Assembly: GCA_950295325.1 (NCBI GenBank)
Contig: OX485808.1
Location: 1,986,501-2,050,500 of the forward strand
Source: Polytrichum commune
Taxonomy: Eukaryota; Streptophyta; Polytrichopsida; Polytrichales; Polytrichaceae
Direction of reading: 5' to 3'
DNA: 64,000 nucleotides
Shown here one piece after another: positions 1 through 11,400 of this stretch (within the stretch, counting starts at the first letter, position 1; each line of letters begins with the position of its first letter). Position numbers and translations under genes: made by a program. The notes under the pieces are model-generated. The model was not told where the DNA came from. It made no database searches and was given only the letters and a program-made list of their open reading frames with translations.

Positions 1-1378
1 GAAAATCACCAAAATCACGAAGTATGAGTAAGACACTTACCATGAGCTAAGCGCTCATCCTTATCTCCCACGATGTCGCCTTCAAGTCTTCTCTAATCCC
101 GCTTCATTCCCGGCGGATGCACCATTTATGTGAGGCCAAACCACCCACCCTTAAGCGTCCTAGTCCGGGTGAGGGAATGTGTATCATATTCATGTTAATC
201 TAGCTCCCTATTACCAACTTCACAAAACTCCAATTCGATTCCCATCAATTCTTGCACACCAATTCATTCCACGATAATATTACAAGCGTTGACAAGCGTT
301 GAGGTTGGCACCTAACTTCACGTGTATTTTGTCGGACAATAAAATATTTTGTTTATGGTATTTTTATTTCAATTGATGACGTCATCCCTAATTTAATTTG
401 AAACATTTGAAACCTATCCTATAAGATGTTTGATAACAAATGCAATCTTCCACGCCTATAGGATCCGTTGGTTTCTCGAACAACTATGGGATATTATGTC
501 CACGGGAATGGGGTGTCTTTCCGACAAATTGAAATCAAACTATTTCTAATTCCACGGAAATAGGCACTGTTTCTCCTAAAATTACCCAACAAAATCTAAA
601 TTTTCCGCTCTCCGCTCTACGCTCACACTACTAAGTTTCCCATGGCCGCACATGAAGCAAAAAATTCGTTGCCGCTGTGGAATTCTAATCATTTATGCAT
701 CCACGTGTAGAACTGAGTCATCACAAATGACACGTGTACCCCTGACACCTTGGCACACGCATTCAAATGTCCCACTAATGAAAGAGTAAACAATGCTGAG
801 TAAACATGTGCTGACAGATGGCCTAAACCCGTGCACATGTCACTAGCATGTAGTACTTCAATAGTAACATAATAGTCGTTTAGGGTACACATGGCAACCG
901 GCAAATGACTACACAAGAACTATATTTATGGACACTTGGCATTATATTAGTTGCCCACATGTAACGATGACATGGCCAATTGACTCGGAAACCACGTGTC
1001 ATTTGACATGGCGTCAAAGCCAACTCGGATGATGACCTGGATGTGAGGTCGTGGCGTGGATGCCATGTCAGATGATGACCTGGATGCGACAATGTGGCCT
1101 GGATGCCACATCAGATGATGACATGGATAAAAGGTCATGTCGTGTATGTCACGTAATGCCACGTGAAATCTGTGTCATCTCGGCTTGCCACGTCTGCTCA
1201 ACATGTTTACGACTACCCTATATGACTATATCATCCATGTTCCCACGTCACGTCCCCAACGACTGTCTGTCCGTTACAAATCGTCCGTTATGACACAAAA
1301 ATTAGTAGTCATTGTAGTCCTCAACGACTCAAATAACAATCATAAACAAAGTCATTTTTTGTCGATTTTCTTGTAGTG
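1..1378. mobile_element. Right end of a CACTA (En/Spm) transposon, left part outside the window
   Basis: The stretch ends with TTTTCTTGTAGTG at 1378, which on the other strand is the classic plant CACTA terminus CACTACAAGAAAA. The last 700 bases are full of short direct and inverted motifs of the type TGACATGG / GCCACGT, as in CACTA subterminal regions. The last 250 bases match, with divergence, the right end of the neighbouring element at about 24780-25004, including shared blocks such as CTATATGACTATAT and CGTTACAA. It is therefore a relative of that element, in the same orientation. The left boundary is not in the window; the 129-310 stretch looks like inserted LTR sequence. Confidence 0.7.
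129..310 (-). mobile_element. Fragment of a Gypsy-type LTR (same family as 40113-41484)
   Basis: From 129 the sequence begins TGTGAGGCCAAACC and continues with a block around AGTCCGGGTGAG. The same block occurs at 49098-49150 and, reverse-complemented, just before 41484. In those two places it forms the 3' end of an LTR, so this is the end of a minus-oriented LTR. Only the last 180 bases or so can be followed by eye. It is an old, broken copy. Confidence 0.45.
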
Positions 1379-1585
1379 CTTGTGTAATATGCACCTTTTG
1401 TTTATATCACAATGTACTAGGGGGTGGACTTGTTGTGCATGCACATAACTCATGCTATGACTCCATTAGGTTTTTATATTTGGAGAAGCATATAACATAT
1501 ATTTGCTAAACTATTATCTCAATTTCCACTGTCCATAAATAGGCCACATACCACCTACCTTATTTGCACAATCCAAACGCACAAG
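1379..1585. other. Spacer between two CACTA elements
   Basis: About 207 bases of AT-rich DNA separate the right end of the first CACTA element from the left end of the second. No gene or repeat structure is visible. The last three bases (AAG) are the left target-site copy of the second element. Confidence 0.6.
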
Positions 1586-1599
1586 CACTAGAAGAAATC
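1586..1599 (+). repeat. CACTA left terminal inverted repeat
   Basis: CACTAGAAGAAATC begins directly after the AAG target copy. The first 12 bases match the inverted right terminus at 24990-25004 exactly. The CACTA start and the length of 12-15 bp fit the superfamily. Confidence 0.9.
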
Positions 1600-2454
1600 T
1601 TGTCCATTCTGACCATGGGATCAATGACTGGTTGTCCTCAAGTACTCATTAAATGACTCAGTCGCGCTCCACATTGAAGTCCGCTGACGTGTAAAATCTC
1701 TTAGTCGTTTCTCAGTCAAGGTTGTCATTCTTGCATGTCATGTGACCAAGCGGACCCCAAAAATTCATTCGTCTCTAAGGTGTGCCTTCCAGTTCATCCA
1801 CTGCTTGGGGATGCGCGATGACAAATGCCTATGTGGCAATGGTGCAGTCGTTTACTAGTTGGTCCCGACTGGGTCACAACTTATCGTGACTCTACAATAG
1901 TTTTTAATGAATATTGGGTCCACGTGTATATTTAGGGACGTGTCACACATAAATAATTAAGTGTAGGACTATCATCGTGGTGATGACGAGTCACCGTAAC
2001 GACTCCGATAATGACTAGACATTTTTGAGATAATGAGGTGGCATGCCACTTCATTCTTGGTGTTAACAATTAACATGTATTCATTGATATGCAAGACATC
2101 CATAGACAAAGTGCATGCATACATGTCATTCCCACTGTGCTCGGACATCATAGGGAGTGGCATGCAATGTGGCCATGTCAGCACTTCAAGAACAATTCCA
2201 CGTACACAATGGCCTCCACTGGCAAGTCATATTCCAGTCACACTCCAATCATATTGGAAATGCCCATGCTTGTGTGTATTTTTCGAAAAACTCAGTGTTC
2301 AACATGCTAACACCTGCAGTCAACTTTACCATGTGTCCATGTACAAATGAGCCCAGATGTAATTCCCCCTACATTGCCTGCAAGCGTCCCCGCTCCAGAT
2401 GAACTGACTTTTCCTCAACTCAACCAAATTCCAATCACACGTTCCCATTCGTGC

Positions 2455-5400
2455 CTAAAAACTAGCCAATGCCAATAAGTTCTCGGAATCAGAAAGTTCT
2501 ATGGCTCCCACTAGGGAGACGGTCGTTGGCGATGGATTCATTCGGTCTCCTGTATCCACTCCATCTACTTGTGTGCCCGTAGTAATGAATACATCTGTTG
2601 TGCATTGTTCATGTCTTCTTGCGCGTGCCTCCTTTGCCAACACAACTCTCCATCCCGGTCTTCCCACTTCCTCTGACCAAAACACTTGTGTTGCTTGGGA
2701 AGGAAAAATAAACGGATCCGACATCCTTGGTACTTTGTGGCGGAAATTAACGACCATGAATCCGGCATCATCTCTCACATAAGAAGGATTCCCCCAATTA
2801 TCACGTTGTTTCATCCACTCGCACCTAAAAACTATAATGGGTGTACGGAGTGGGCCATAGTTCAATTTCAATATATCCTTTAGTACTCCCACATAGTTCA
2901 GTGTCGCTGATTTTGAGTCCGTGGACGACATGTGGAACACGGAGGCCACACCGCTGTCAAAAGTTTGAAGCGTGGCGGATTGCTGGTCCTCTACCCGGAA
3001 GTGGTTTCCATAAGCCTTCATCCTCGTGTATCGCGTCGCTACTTGTGATGGTCTACTGCACAACAACACTCGATCCAAGTCATCTGCATTGTTCGTATCC
3101 ACAGGGTGCCTATGCACTGCATCTTTAATCCATCGCTCGAAAGTGGGGATGTCGGGGTTTCCTCCTTTTTCTTCTTCCCATTGCCTGCACATGCACAGCC
3201 GCCACATTGAATACATGTATTTAAAACTTGCAGTAAAAATACAGCACTGCTTTCATTTCAGACTCATTGAATGGTGGTAGCATGTCTGTACTACTGGGCG
3301 ATCAACAAATACGTTGTCTCTGTGGGTCTGTGTTCTTAGTTGTAGGGGTCCATAATGACTGCTACTGAGTCTGTTATTGTGTACTATTTGTGTGGAACTC
3401 ACAGTCGTTATTTGGTTTTGCGGAGTAAAAAATGACTCACATGTGCCAGGGTTCCATCAGTGACAAATTTGCAAGTGCATATTGGTGTGCAAGATCTCTG
3501 AGCGCTGGTGACATCAAGTACTTCGTGCCAGCCCCTTCTACCACCTCCTCTGCATCCCCATACTCTTCATCCGCGTCCCAAACTCGGCGGTCAACAACCT
3601 CGAACCTTTGTAAGTACTCTGTTGTGAATCCTAGGCATTCGTCCCTCGCATATCCCTCCGCCATGCACGCCTCTGGTCTTGCCATGTTCCTGACATATTC
3701 CTTTAGTGTCTTCATGTATCTTTCAATAGGATACATCCACCTTGATGATACAGGTCCACACACGTCCAATTCATCGACAAGGTGGTACACTAAATGTGTC
3801 ATAACATCAAAAAATGAAGGTGGGAAGTGAATCTCCAGAAGTGCCATTGTCCGTGCCACGTCCGCTTGTATAGCTTGAATTTCCGAGGGATTCCACACGC
3901 TACTGCATATTTTGCGAAACACCCTACAAATCCTCATAACCGCTAGTCTTGGTCCACGTTGTAAGAGACCGCGTAGGGCTAACGGCATGAATTGTTGCAT
4001 CAACACATGGTAGTCATGTGACTTCAAGCCCCCAAATTTCTTCTTCCGTATGTATTGTGCCATGTTCGAAACTAGGCTTGTTGGAGGCTTCAAAGACTCA
4101 ATGGTGTTGGCAAAAGTGTCAAATTCATCATTTGTCAGCACATACGGGGCCATAGGTTTAAGCATTCTCCCACTTTTTTGGGGATGGGGAGTAAGCCACA
4201 AATGTCTCCTAATGCCCCTTCGTTGGAGGTCTCGCCTAACCTTCACAATGTCCTTCAGTCCAGTCACGGTCTTCAGGATATTTTTCGCAACATTTTGCTC
4301 GCAATGCATAACATCCAATGTGTACCGTATGAGGAGGTCCTGCACATCCATAAACTTCAGCTTATGTTTTACACAACAAACACCACTGCAAGTTACTCTG
4401 CCTAACAACAATTCTGTTTGTGACTGTGATTTTGGATGGAAAGAGTAGCAACTTAGTCATTAAGAGAGTTCTTAAGGGCACTGCATAGCATTTTTATGCA
4501 ATGCATAACGATCTGCAACGTTTAACGTGTGAGGAGGACCCCCCTATGCAGAAACTTGACATGCCGTTCTACACAACGAGCACCACTGCAAGAAAATGGA
4601 CATGGAACTAATCTGTTTATGACGTTCATTTCAGTAGTAATAAGGTTTAACTAAGTCATTAAGGGACTACTTAAGGACAATGCATAACATGTCACGCCAA
4701 TGCATAACTTCCAGCGTTTCAGGTGTGAGGATGTCCTAGATATCCATCAACTTCACGTTATGGAATACACAACGAGTCTGACTGCGGCTAAAATTGACAA
4801 ACAACATCGATGTGTATGACATTGATTTCAGTAGTAAAGAGAAATAACCCACCCACTATGTGAGTAGTTAAGGACACTGCATAACATTTTCCAAGAATGC
4901 ATAACAATCTGCAGCGTTTAACGTGTGAGGAGGTCATCAATATCCAGCATGATGACATTATGTTCTACACAACGACCACCACTGGAGGAAAATCTCCATG
5001 CAGCAACTATGTCTACGGAGTTCATTTCAGTTCACGAAAGTAGTAAGCTAGTCATTAAGGGAGTACTTCAAGACGACCAATACTTCATTCCTTGCTGAAA
5101 ATTGTCAAGTTTTCTTCTGCTGCTCATCAGTTCAATCTACATTCTTGACGTGCACAACTGACAGGCGACCATACATACGCTGTATGTGAAAACGAACATC
5201 TCAGATACACTGATCACTGTATTTTCATAGGCCACATCACTTTTGACTCCTACAAATATGTGAACATGCAATTCATCCATTACCTTCCAATAGGGCAGGT
5301 TGTGTAGAATACTCCTCCTTTTTACACCATGTACTTTCGAAGGATCTCCCGCACCTCCTTCTTTGTTGCCCTCATCCAGCCAATTATGGTACTCATTTGC

Positions 5401-8400
5401 TCGATTCACTTGCTCCTCTGCAGTGACTACATTGGGCTTCCCTCGGTCTTCTTCCCGGCCATTAAAATGCTCCTTCATTGTCGATGACCTCCAAGGGTCA
5501 TCATGTGGTAGCCACCTCCTAGTGTCCGTGTACGTTTGTTTGCCAAGTTCAACTGAGTGCTCACCTTAAGTCATCAATATCCAACATGATGACATTATGT
5601 TCTACACAACGACCACCTCTACAAGTAACAAAACCCATGCAGCAACTATGTCTACGACGTTCGATTTTCAGTTCCAAAGAGTAGTAAACCAGTCATTAAG
5701 TGAGTACTTAAGGTCAATCAGTACTTGATTCCTTGCTGAAAATGGTCAAGTTTTCTTCTGCTGCTCATCAGGTTAATGGCCAAGTTCAACTGAGTGCTCA
5801 CCTTTGAAATGTGGTCCACAAACCGGACACGCAGCGTAGCCTTGATGGGCAACACCTGCAACAGTTCCATACCCCGGAAAATCGTGGATTGTCCACAACA
5901 ACACAGCTCGCAATTTGAAAGTCCGAGCGCCCAAATCTTTCAGCACATCGTAGGCAACCACACCCTTCCTGTCGCAACCCTTGCTAGGTCCCTTAATAAT
6001 CTTGCCAATTTTCAATTCTAGCAAAGGTTACGAGTGGCTAACCCTTCGCATTCCGCCATGCTAATGGTTAGCTCCTCTTACCCCGGACCAATAGTTCATA
6101 GGAGGGAACCAACCCTCCTACTTTGCTTTCGGGACTCACCCCTTAATCGGTAACCCATTTCCCCAATGTGGACTTCCACCCATGGAAGTCCAATCCTATG
6201 TTGATCATCGCGTTGCCGGAGCAACACTACAACAACCCGAACCATACTAGGCAACTATGGCCTCACAATAGGCCAAAGCCCATGGAGGCCTTGCCGTTCG
6301 GCCTCGGGTGGGTGAGGCCACACACCTCACCCATATAAGCCTCTAGGACTTCACGCGGGGCCCCTACCCCACCGTCAACCAACCTCTTGTCTCTCTACCA
6401 AGAGTTGGGGCCAAGTGGACATTTTCCTTTAGCTGCTGGGCCTAGAACCCCCCCAGCAGCTTCAGACCATCATAACTTCCTTGTATGATGTCTGATCATA
6501 ACAACCAACCACTCCATGTTCATCTACGCTTCACGTAGATGCCGATGGACTCCTCACTTGCTCCATTTGAGCAAGTGTTGAGGAAGTTATGCCTGTTTGA
6601 ACCTTGGCAGTCCCGGGAATCACTCCCAGGCACTGCTGTACCAGGGCGCTGTCCCGGGACAGCGCCCCACTCAAATGGCCATAACTCCTAGCTCACACCT
6701 CCGATTGAGGTGTTCTTGAGCTTTCTAGAATCACCACGCCATGAGCTACGCATAGCTCATGGCCTTACCCTTGTGCCTCCTAATCTTCGTGGGTGGGAGG
6801 CGTTCCCAACGCCCGGGGCCCTCACCCACACTAGGATCACTTGGGCCCTCTCACCAACGGCGCCACAAGTCCCGGGTGTCACTCCGGGGTCCCCCTTGTG
6901 CCCATGGTGTTTCGGGCACTCCTCATGGAGAGGTGCGCGACACTCACCCCCACCAAACGGAGTCGATGCCCTCATCGACTATACTCGTAGTCGGCACACC
7001 AATTCTCAAGTTGCCATCCTCTATGGTGCGGCATTGTGTTTACCTTAGGGCGCGACCCCCACAATGCATCTTCAAATTTGGCATAGTCCCAAAGGTGTCG
7101 TTCCTAGGTGGTCCGTTAGCGACCTTGGATCTCTCATCCAAGGACCTAACCTATAGTAGACCCACCTACTTTGGGACTCACTTGGGTTGCCCCCCCTTTG
7201 GGGCCTCCCCCGTTAGGCTCCACTAGCCTAACGTGACACATCTAGGCGAGACCTCAACGCTTCCACTAAGTTGTCTCGGTTGCAACTCCGAGATGGCTTT
7301 CCATTGTTAAGCCACGCCTCGATCGCACGGGGGTGATGCCAAGTCCCGCCCGACTCGGTTCCCACTTTGCTCTTTCGAGACATGGGTTCATGACTCCCAT
7401 GCGCCAACTCTCGTTAGCTCGCGGGTAGCACTTTTATGAGCACGCGCCATCACCTTGTCCCCGCCCGGACAAGCCCACGGCTAAGAAGTTTTTTGGTTTT
7501 ATCCAAGGCCCCTCCTAGCCATGGCCCCCAATTACTCGGCTTACCCAACCTAGTTTGGCATATCTATTCCCCCTCTTCCACTAACCAAGCACAAGTACAA
7601 GACTAGGACCTCATCTCGTACTTTCCTCTTTGCACCACTAAAGTTTGGACTTTATTCCCTCAAGCCAAAGAACAAGTTCATGTTGTGGAGCAATTAGCCT
7701 CGAAGCTAAGTGTGCTACTAGCGTCTCTCCCCCACTAAAGGAGATTGATGTCCTCATCAATGCCTACGCTTCATTTTATTGGAATCCTTAGCCTTAGTTT
7801 CTTCAAAGTGCTTTACCAATTCCTTGGCGTTCATCATGTCTCTTGCCGCCACCCAAACGGCTTCTTTCTCATGGTATCCTCACCATTTCACCAAGTACTC
7901 CTTTGTACATTTTCTTTCATTTTCACTTGGGCTTCCTACACTTGAGGATGCCCTCTTACCTCATGTTCCAAATGACCTCCACAAGGTCGGGACGTGGCCT
8001 AATCACTTGCTTGTGATCGGGCCACAAGGTGTCGTCCTAAAATGACTTTCGTAATGAGACATGAAATGTCGGATGCACTTTGATGTCCAGCGGTAATTCC
8101 AACTTATACATGTCCTTGAACACTTGTTCCACAATGGAAAACAAAGCTCGAATTTTGGACATGAACTTTTGGAGCGAGGCCTTCCGGCTAAGTGAAGTTG
8201 TTCACATTCAACAACACCTTTTGGCCCACCTCATTCTCCACTTCGCGTCTTCCGGCATTGATTTGCACTCCGTAGCACCTTCGGGCTTTCTCCACCAACA
8301 ACTTGGTCATCTCCAAGACTTGTTCACGCTTCTTGGCCAAGTCCTCACCATCTTGGTTGAACTCTAGTGTTGAATGTGCCCCCTCGAGAGCTAGGTTAAT

Positions 8401-11400
8401 AGGTTGGAGCGCATCCACTCCATAAGCCACCACCAAAGACCACCCCTTGGTAGCCAAGTGCGTGGCTACATTTCAATTACACTCCGCTCGACCCACATAG
8501 TCCGCCCAATCTCCTTGGTCCGCCCCCACCAAGTTCCTCAAGTATTGCTTCAAGACTCCATTCACATGCTCCGCTTTCCCATCCATTTGGGAATGCAAGG
8601 CCGTGCTAAACCTTAGTTTCATTCCGACCTCCTTAGAGAAATGCATTGAAAATGCACTTGTGAACTTTGGATCTTGATCCCACACAATCACTTTTGGCAA
8701 CCCGTGGTGCCTCAACCATCCTTTGAGAAAAGGCTATGCGGTCTCCAACGCGGTGGCGGTTCCCACAATCGGCACCATGTGTGCCCACTTGGCAAACCGC
8801 TCTACCATCAACAAGATGGCATCATACCCATGTGACTCCGGCAAACTTGTGATCAAGTCCATGCACATACCATGCCATGGCGCCAACGGGATAGGCAACG
8901 GTTGCAAGAAGCCGCCTTGCTTTTGGTAAGAGGCTCGGTTCACTTGGCACTTTGATTCAAGCCTTCACAAAGTGGGCTATATCTTCCTTTATGCACCGCC
9001 AATGGTACCTCTTTGACACCATTCTATGGCGGCTTTTTCTTTCTTCTCTATGGCCGGCAATAGGACTATCATATTCCTCCTTCAAAACCGATAGCCTCAA
9101 CTTGCCTTGTGGCACATACACCCGACTTTGTTTGCACTTGAACAATCCGTCCACCAACTTAACCTCTTTGAGCACCTTGCTCTTGCGAAGCTCACCTAAA
9201 AGCTTTTGTGCTTTGGGGTAGTTAATTTACCCCTCCCGTATCTTGCATCACAAGTTTCCTTTGCCGGCACACATTAGCCACAAGGTTTGGATGGTTCTCA
9301 TTGCTTGGAACTCTTCCGGTCTACTTCGCGCATCCGGCACCACATTTCCACGGTCCGGTTTGTGGATCAAATCCACCTTTATAAGCGCCAAACTATCATG
9401 CCTCCGCAATGACTTGGCGTTCACTTACGCTTGTATGTCAAAATACTTTTAGGACACATTGTCCATGTAGACCTTTGCTTTGTGCGACCCCATATAATGT
9501 CGCCACATCTTCAAGCAATGCACTACGGCAAAGAAGTTCTTTGTCATGAGTTGGTTGTCTTCTTTGACAACCATCGAGCTTTATGCTCCCATATGCAATG
9601 GCCATCCATCTTACACATAATCCACCATTGGCAAAGGCACTCACCCCGGTATGCACCTCGAAAGGTTTGTCAAGCTCCGCGAACTTGAGCACGGGCGGCG
9701 AAGAGAACTTGGTGTTAAGCTCCCCAAAGACTCGTGACAAACATCATCTCACTCTTGGGATAGCCATTTCTTCCACAAGTCGCACAAGGTGGGACAACCA
9801 TCGAGCTTCATGCTCTCATATGCCATGGCCATCCATCTTGCCTCAACATCCGCCAATGGTAAAGTCACTCGCCCCCGTATGCACCTCAAAAGGTTTGTCA
9901 AACTCCGCGAACTTGAGCACGGGCGGCGAAGAGAACTTGGTCTTAAGCTCCTCAAAGACTTGGTGGGAAGGCTCATCCCACTCTTGGGATAGCCATTTCT
10001 TGCACAAGTTGGACGAGGTCGGACAACCATCGAGCTTCATGCTCTTATATGCAATGGCCATCCATCTTGCCTCAACATCCGCCAATGGTAAAGTCACTCG
10101 CCCCCGTATGCACCTCAAAAGGTTTGTCAAAGTCCGCGAACTTAAGCACGGGCGGCGAAGAGAACTTGTTTTTGAGCCCCCCAAAGGCTTGGTGACAAGG
10201 CTCATCCCACTCTTGGGATAGCCATTTTCCTCAATAAGTTGAATAAGGTCCTAGCAACCTTAGAAAACTCTTGAATGAAGTTGTGGTACTAATTGGCTAG
10301 GCCAACAAATGACCTAAGCCATTTTTGAATGAAGGGCCAATTGTCCTTTTGGATTGCCTTGACATTCTTCATGTTCGTCCACCAACTTCATTTATCACCA
10401 CATACCTCAAGAGCTCAATCTCTCGTTGAGCAAAGTGATTTTTCACTTCTTGGCGGTAATTTTTTTTTGGGCAACACATTGGTGAATACATCCTTGTATT
10501 TCACCAACATCACACCAATGTTGTTTGGGGGAGGCCCATCTTTCCTAGCCTCCCCATACGTTCCTTGGAGTTCCTCCAATTAAACCACGACCATTATATT
10601 TTCTTTTTTTCATTTGGTCCATTAAGACCAAATTCAACTTAGGTCCTCCTACCATAGGAGTCCTTGTCAATTTGAACTTCAATTCTTTGCCATTCATAAT
10701 GCACCGCAAGCACACCGGCTTGTACCTCACATCTATCATGTGAGTTTCAAAGAAGGCGGCCTTCACAATGACATGCATTTTATCTATTTCACTTGGTGTG
10801 AAATTTTGACAAAAATCCAATGTCCCACATTGCAAGGTTACATGCATCGCGGCCTCCTTTGTCTCATGCGGTTTGCCCTTTCCAAACCGCACCTTGGTGG
10901 GCTTGCCCGCTCTACCAATCGGCAAGCCCCAACTCCCTTATGAGTTTTGGGCTCAAGAAGGCATGGCTTGCCTCTTTGTCAACCCATTAGACGTTTGTCC
11001 CATTCATTTGAGCCTCAAGATATAAAATAGTTGGCCTTGGCTTAAGGCTACTAGCCTTGGCCACAAAACCATCGTCTAACATTTGGTCCTCGGCAACACC
11101 ATGAGTTTGGCTTGGTCCGCAAGGCCAACTTTTAACACTCCGTCCGTGGCACAAATATGATCTAGCTTGGTACCACCAAACCACCTTCTCACATTTTGTC
11201 CACGGCACGAGCTAGCATGATTTGCCTTGGTATAATGGGCCAAACTACTTGCGCTCATTTCCTTGGGCCTCTTTCGGCTAAACCCACTTTGTGGTGATGT
11301 GCCGTCCAACTTCTTCTTAGGAACATCGGCTTCAATGCTCTTCAAATCCTTATGATTCGCACTACGTCCTCAAGATGCTTTGGGGTCTTGAACATGGTTT

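Noticed and set aside
6710-7226. Open frames within and beside the 5970-6942 LTR, repeated at 12620-12994
   Set aside because: They recur only because the LTR is repeated; LTR-internal frames with no known domain.
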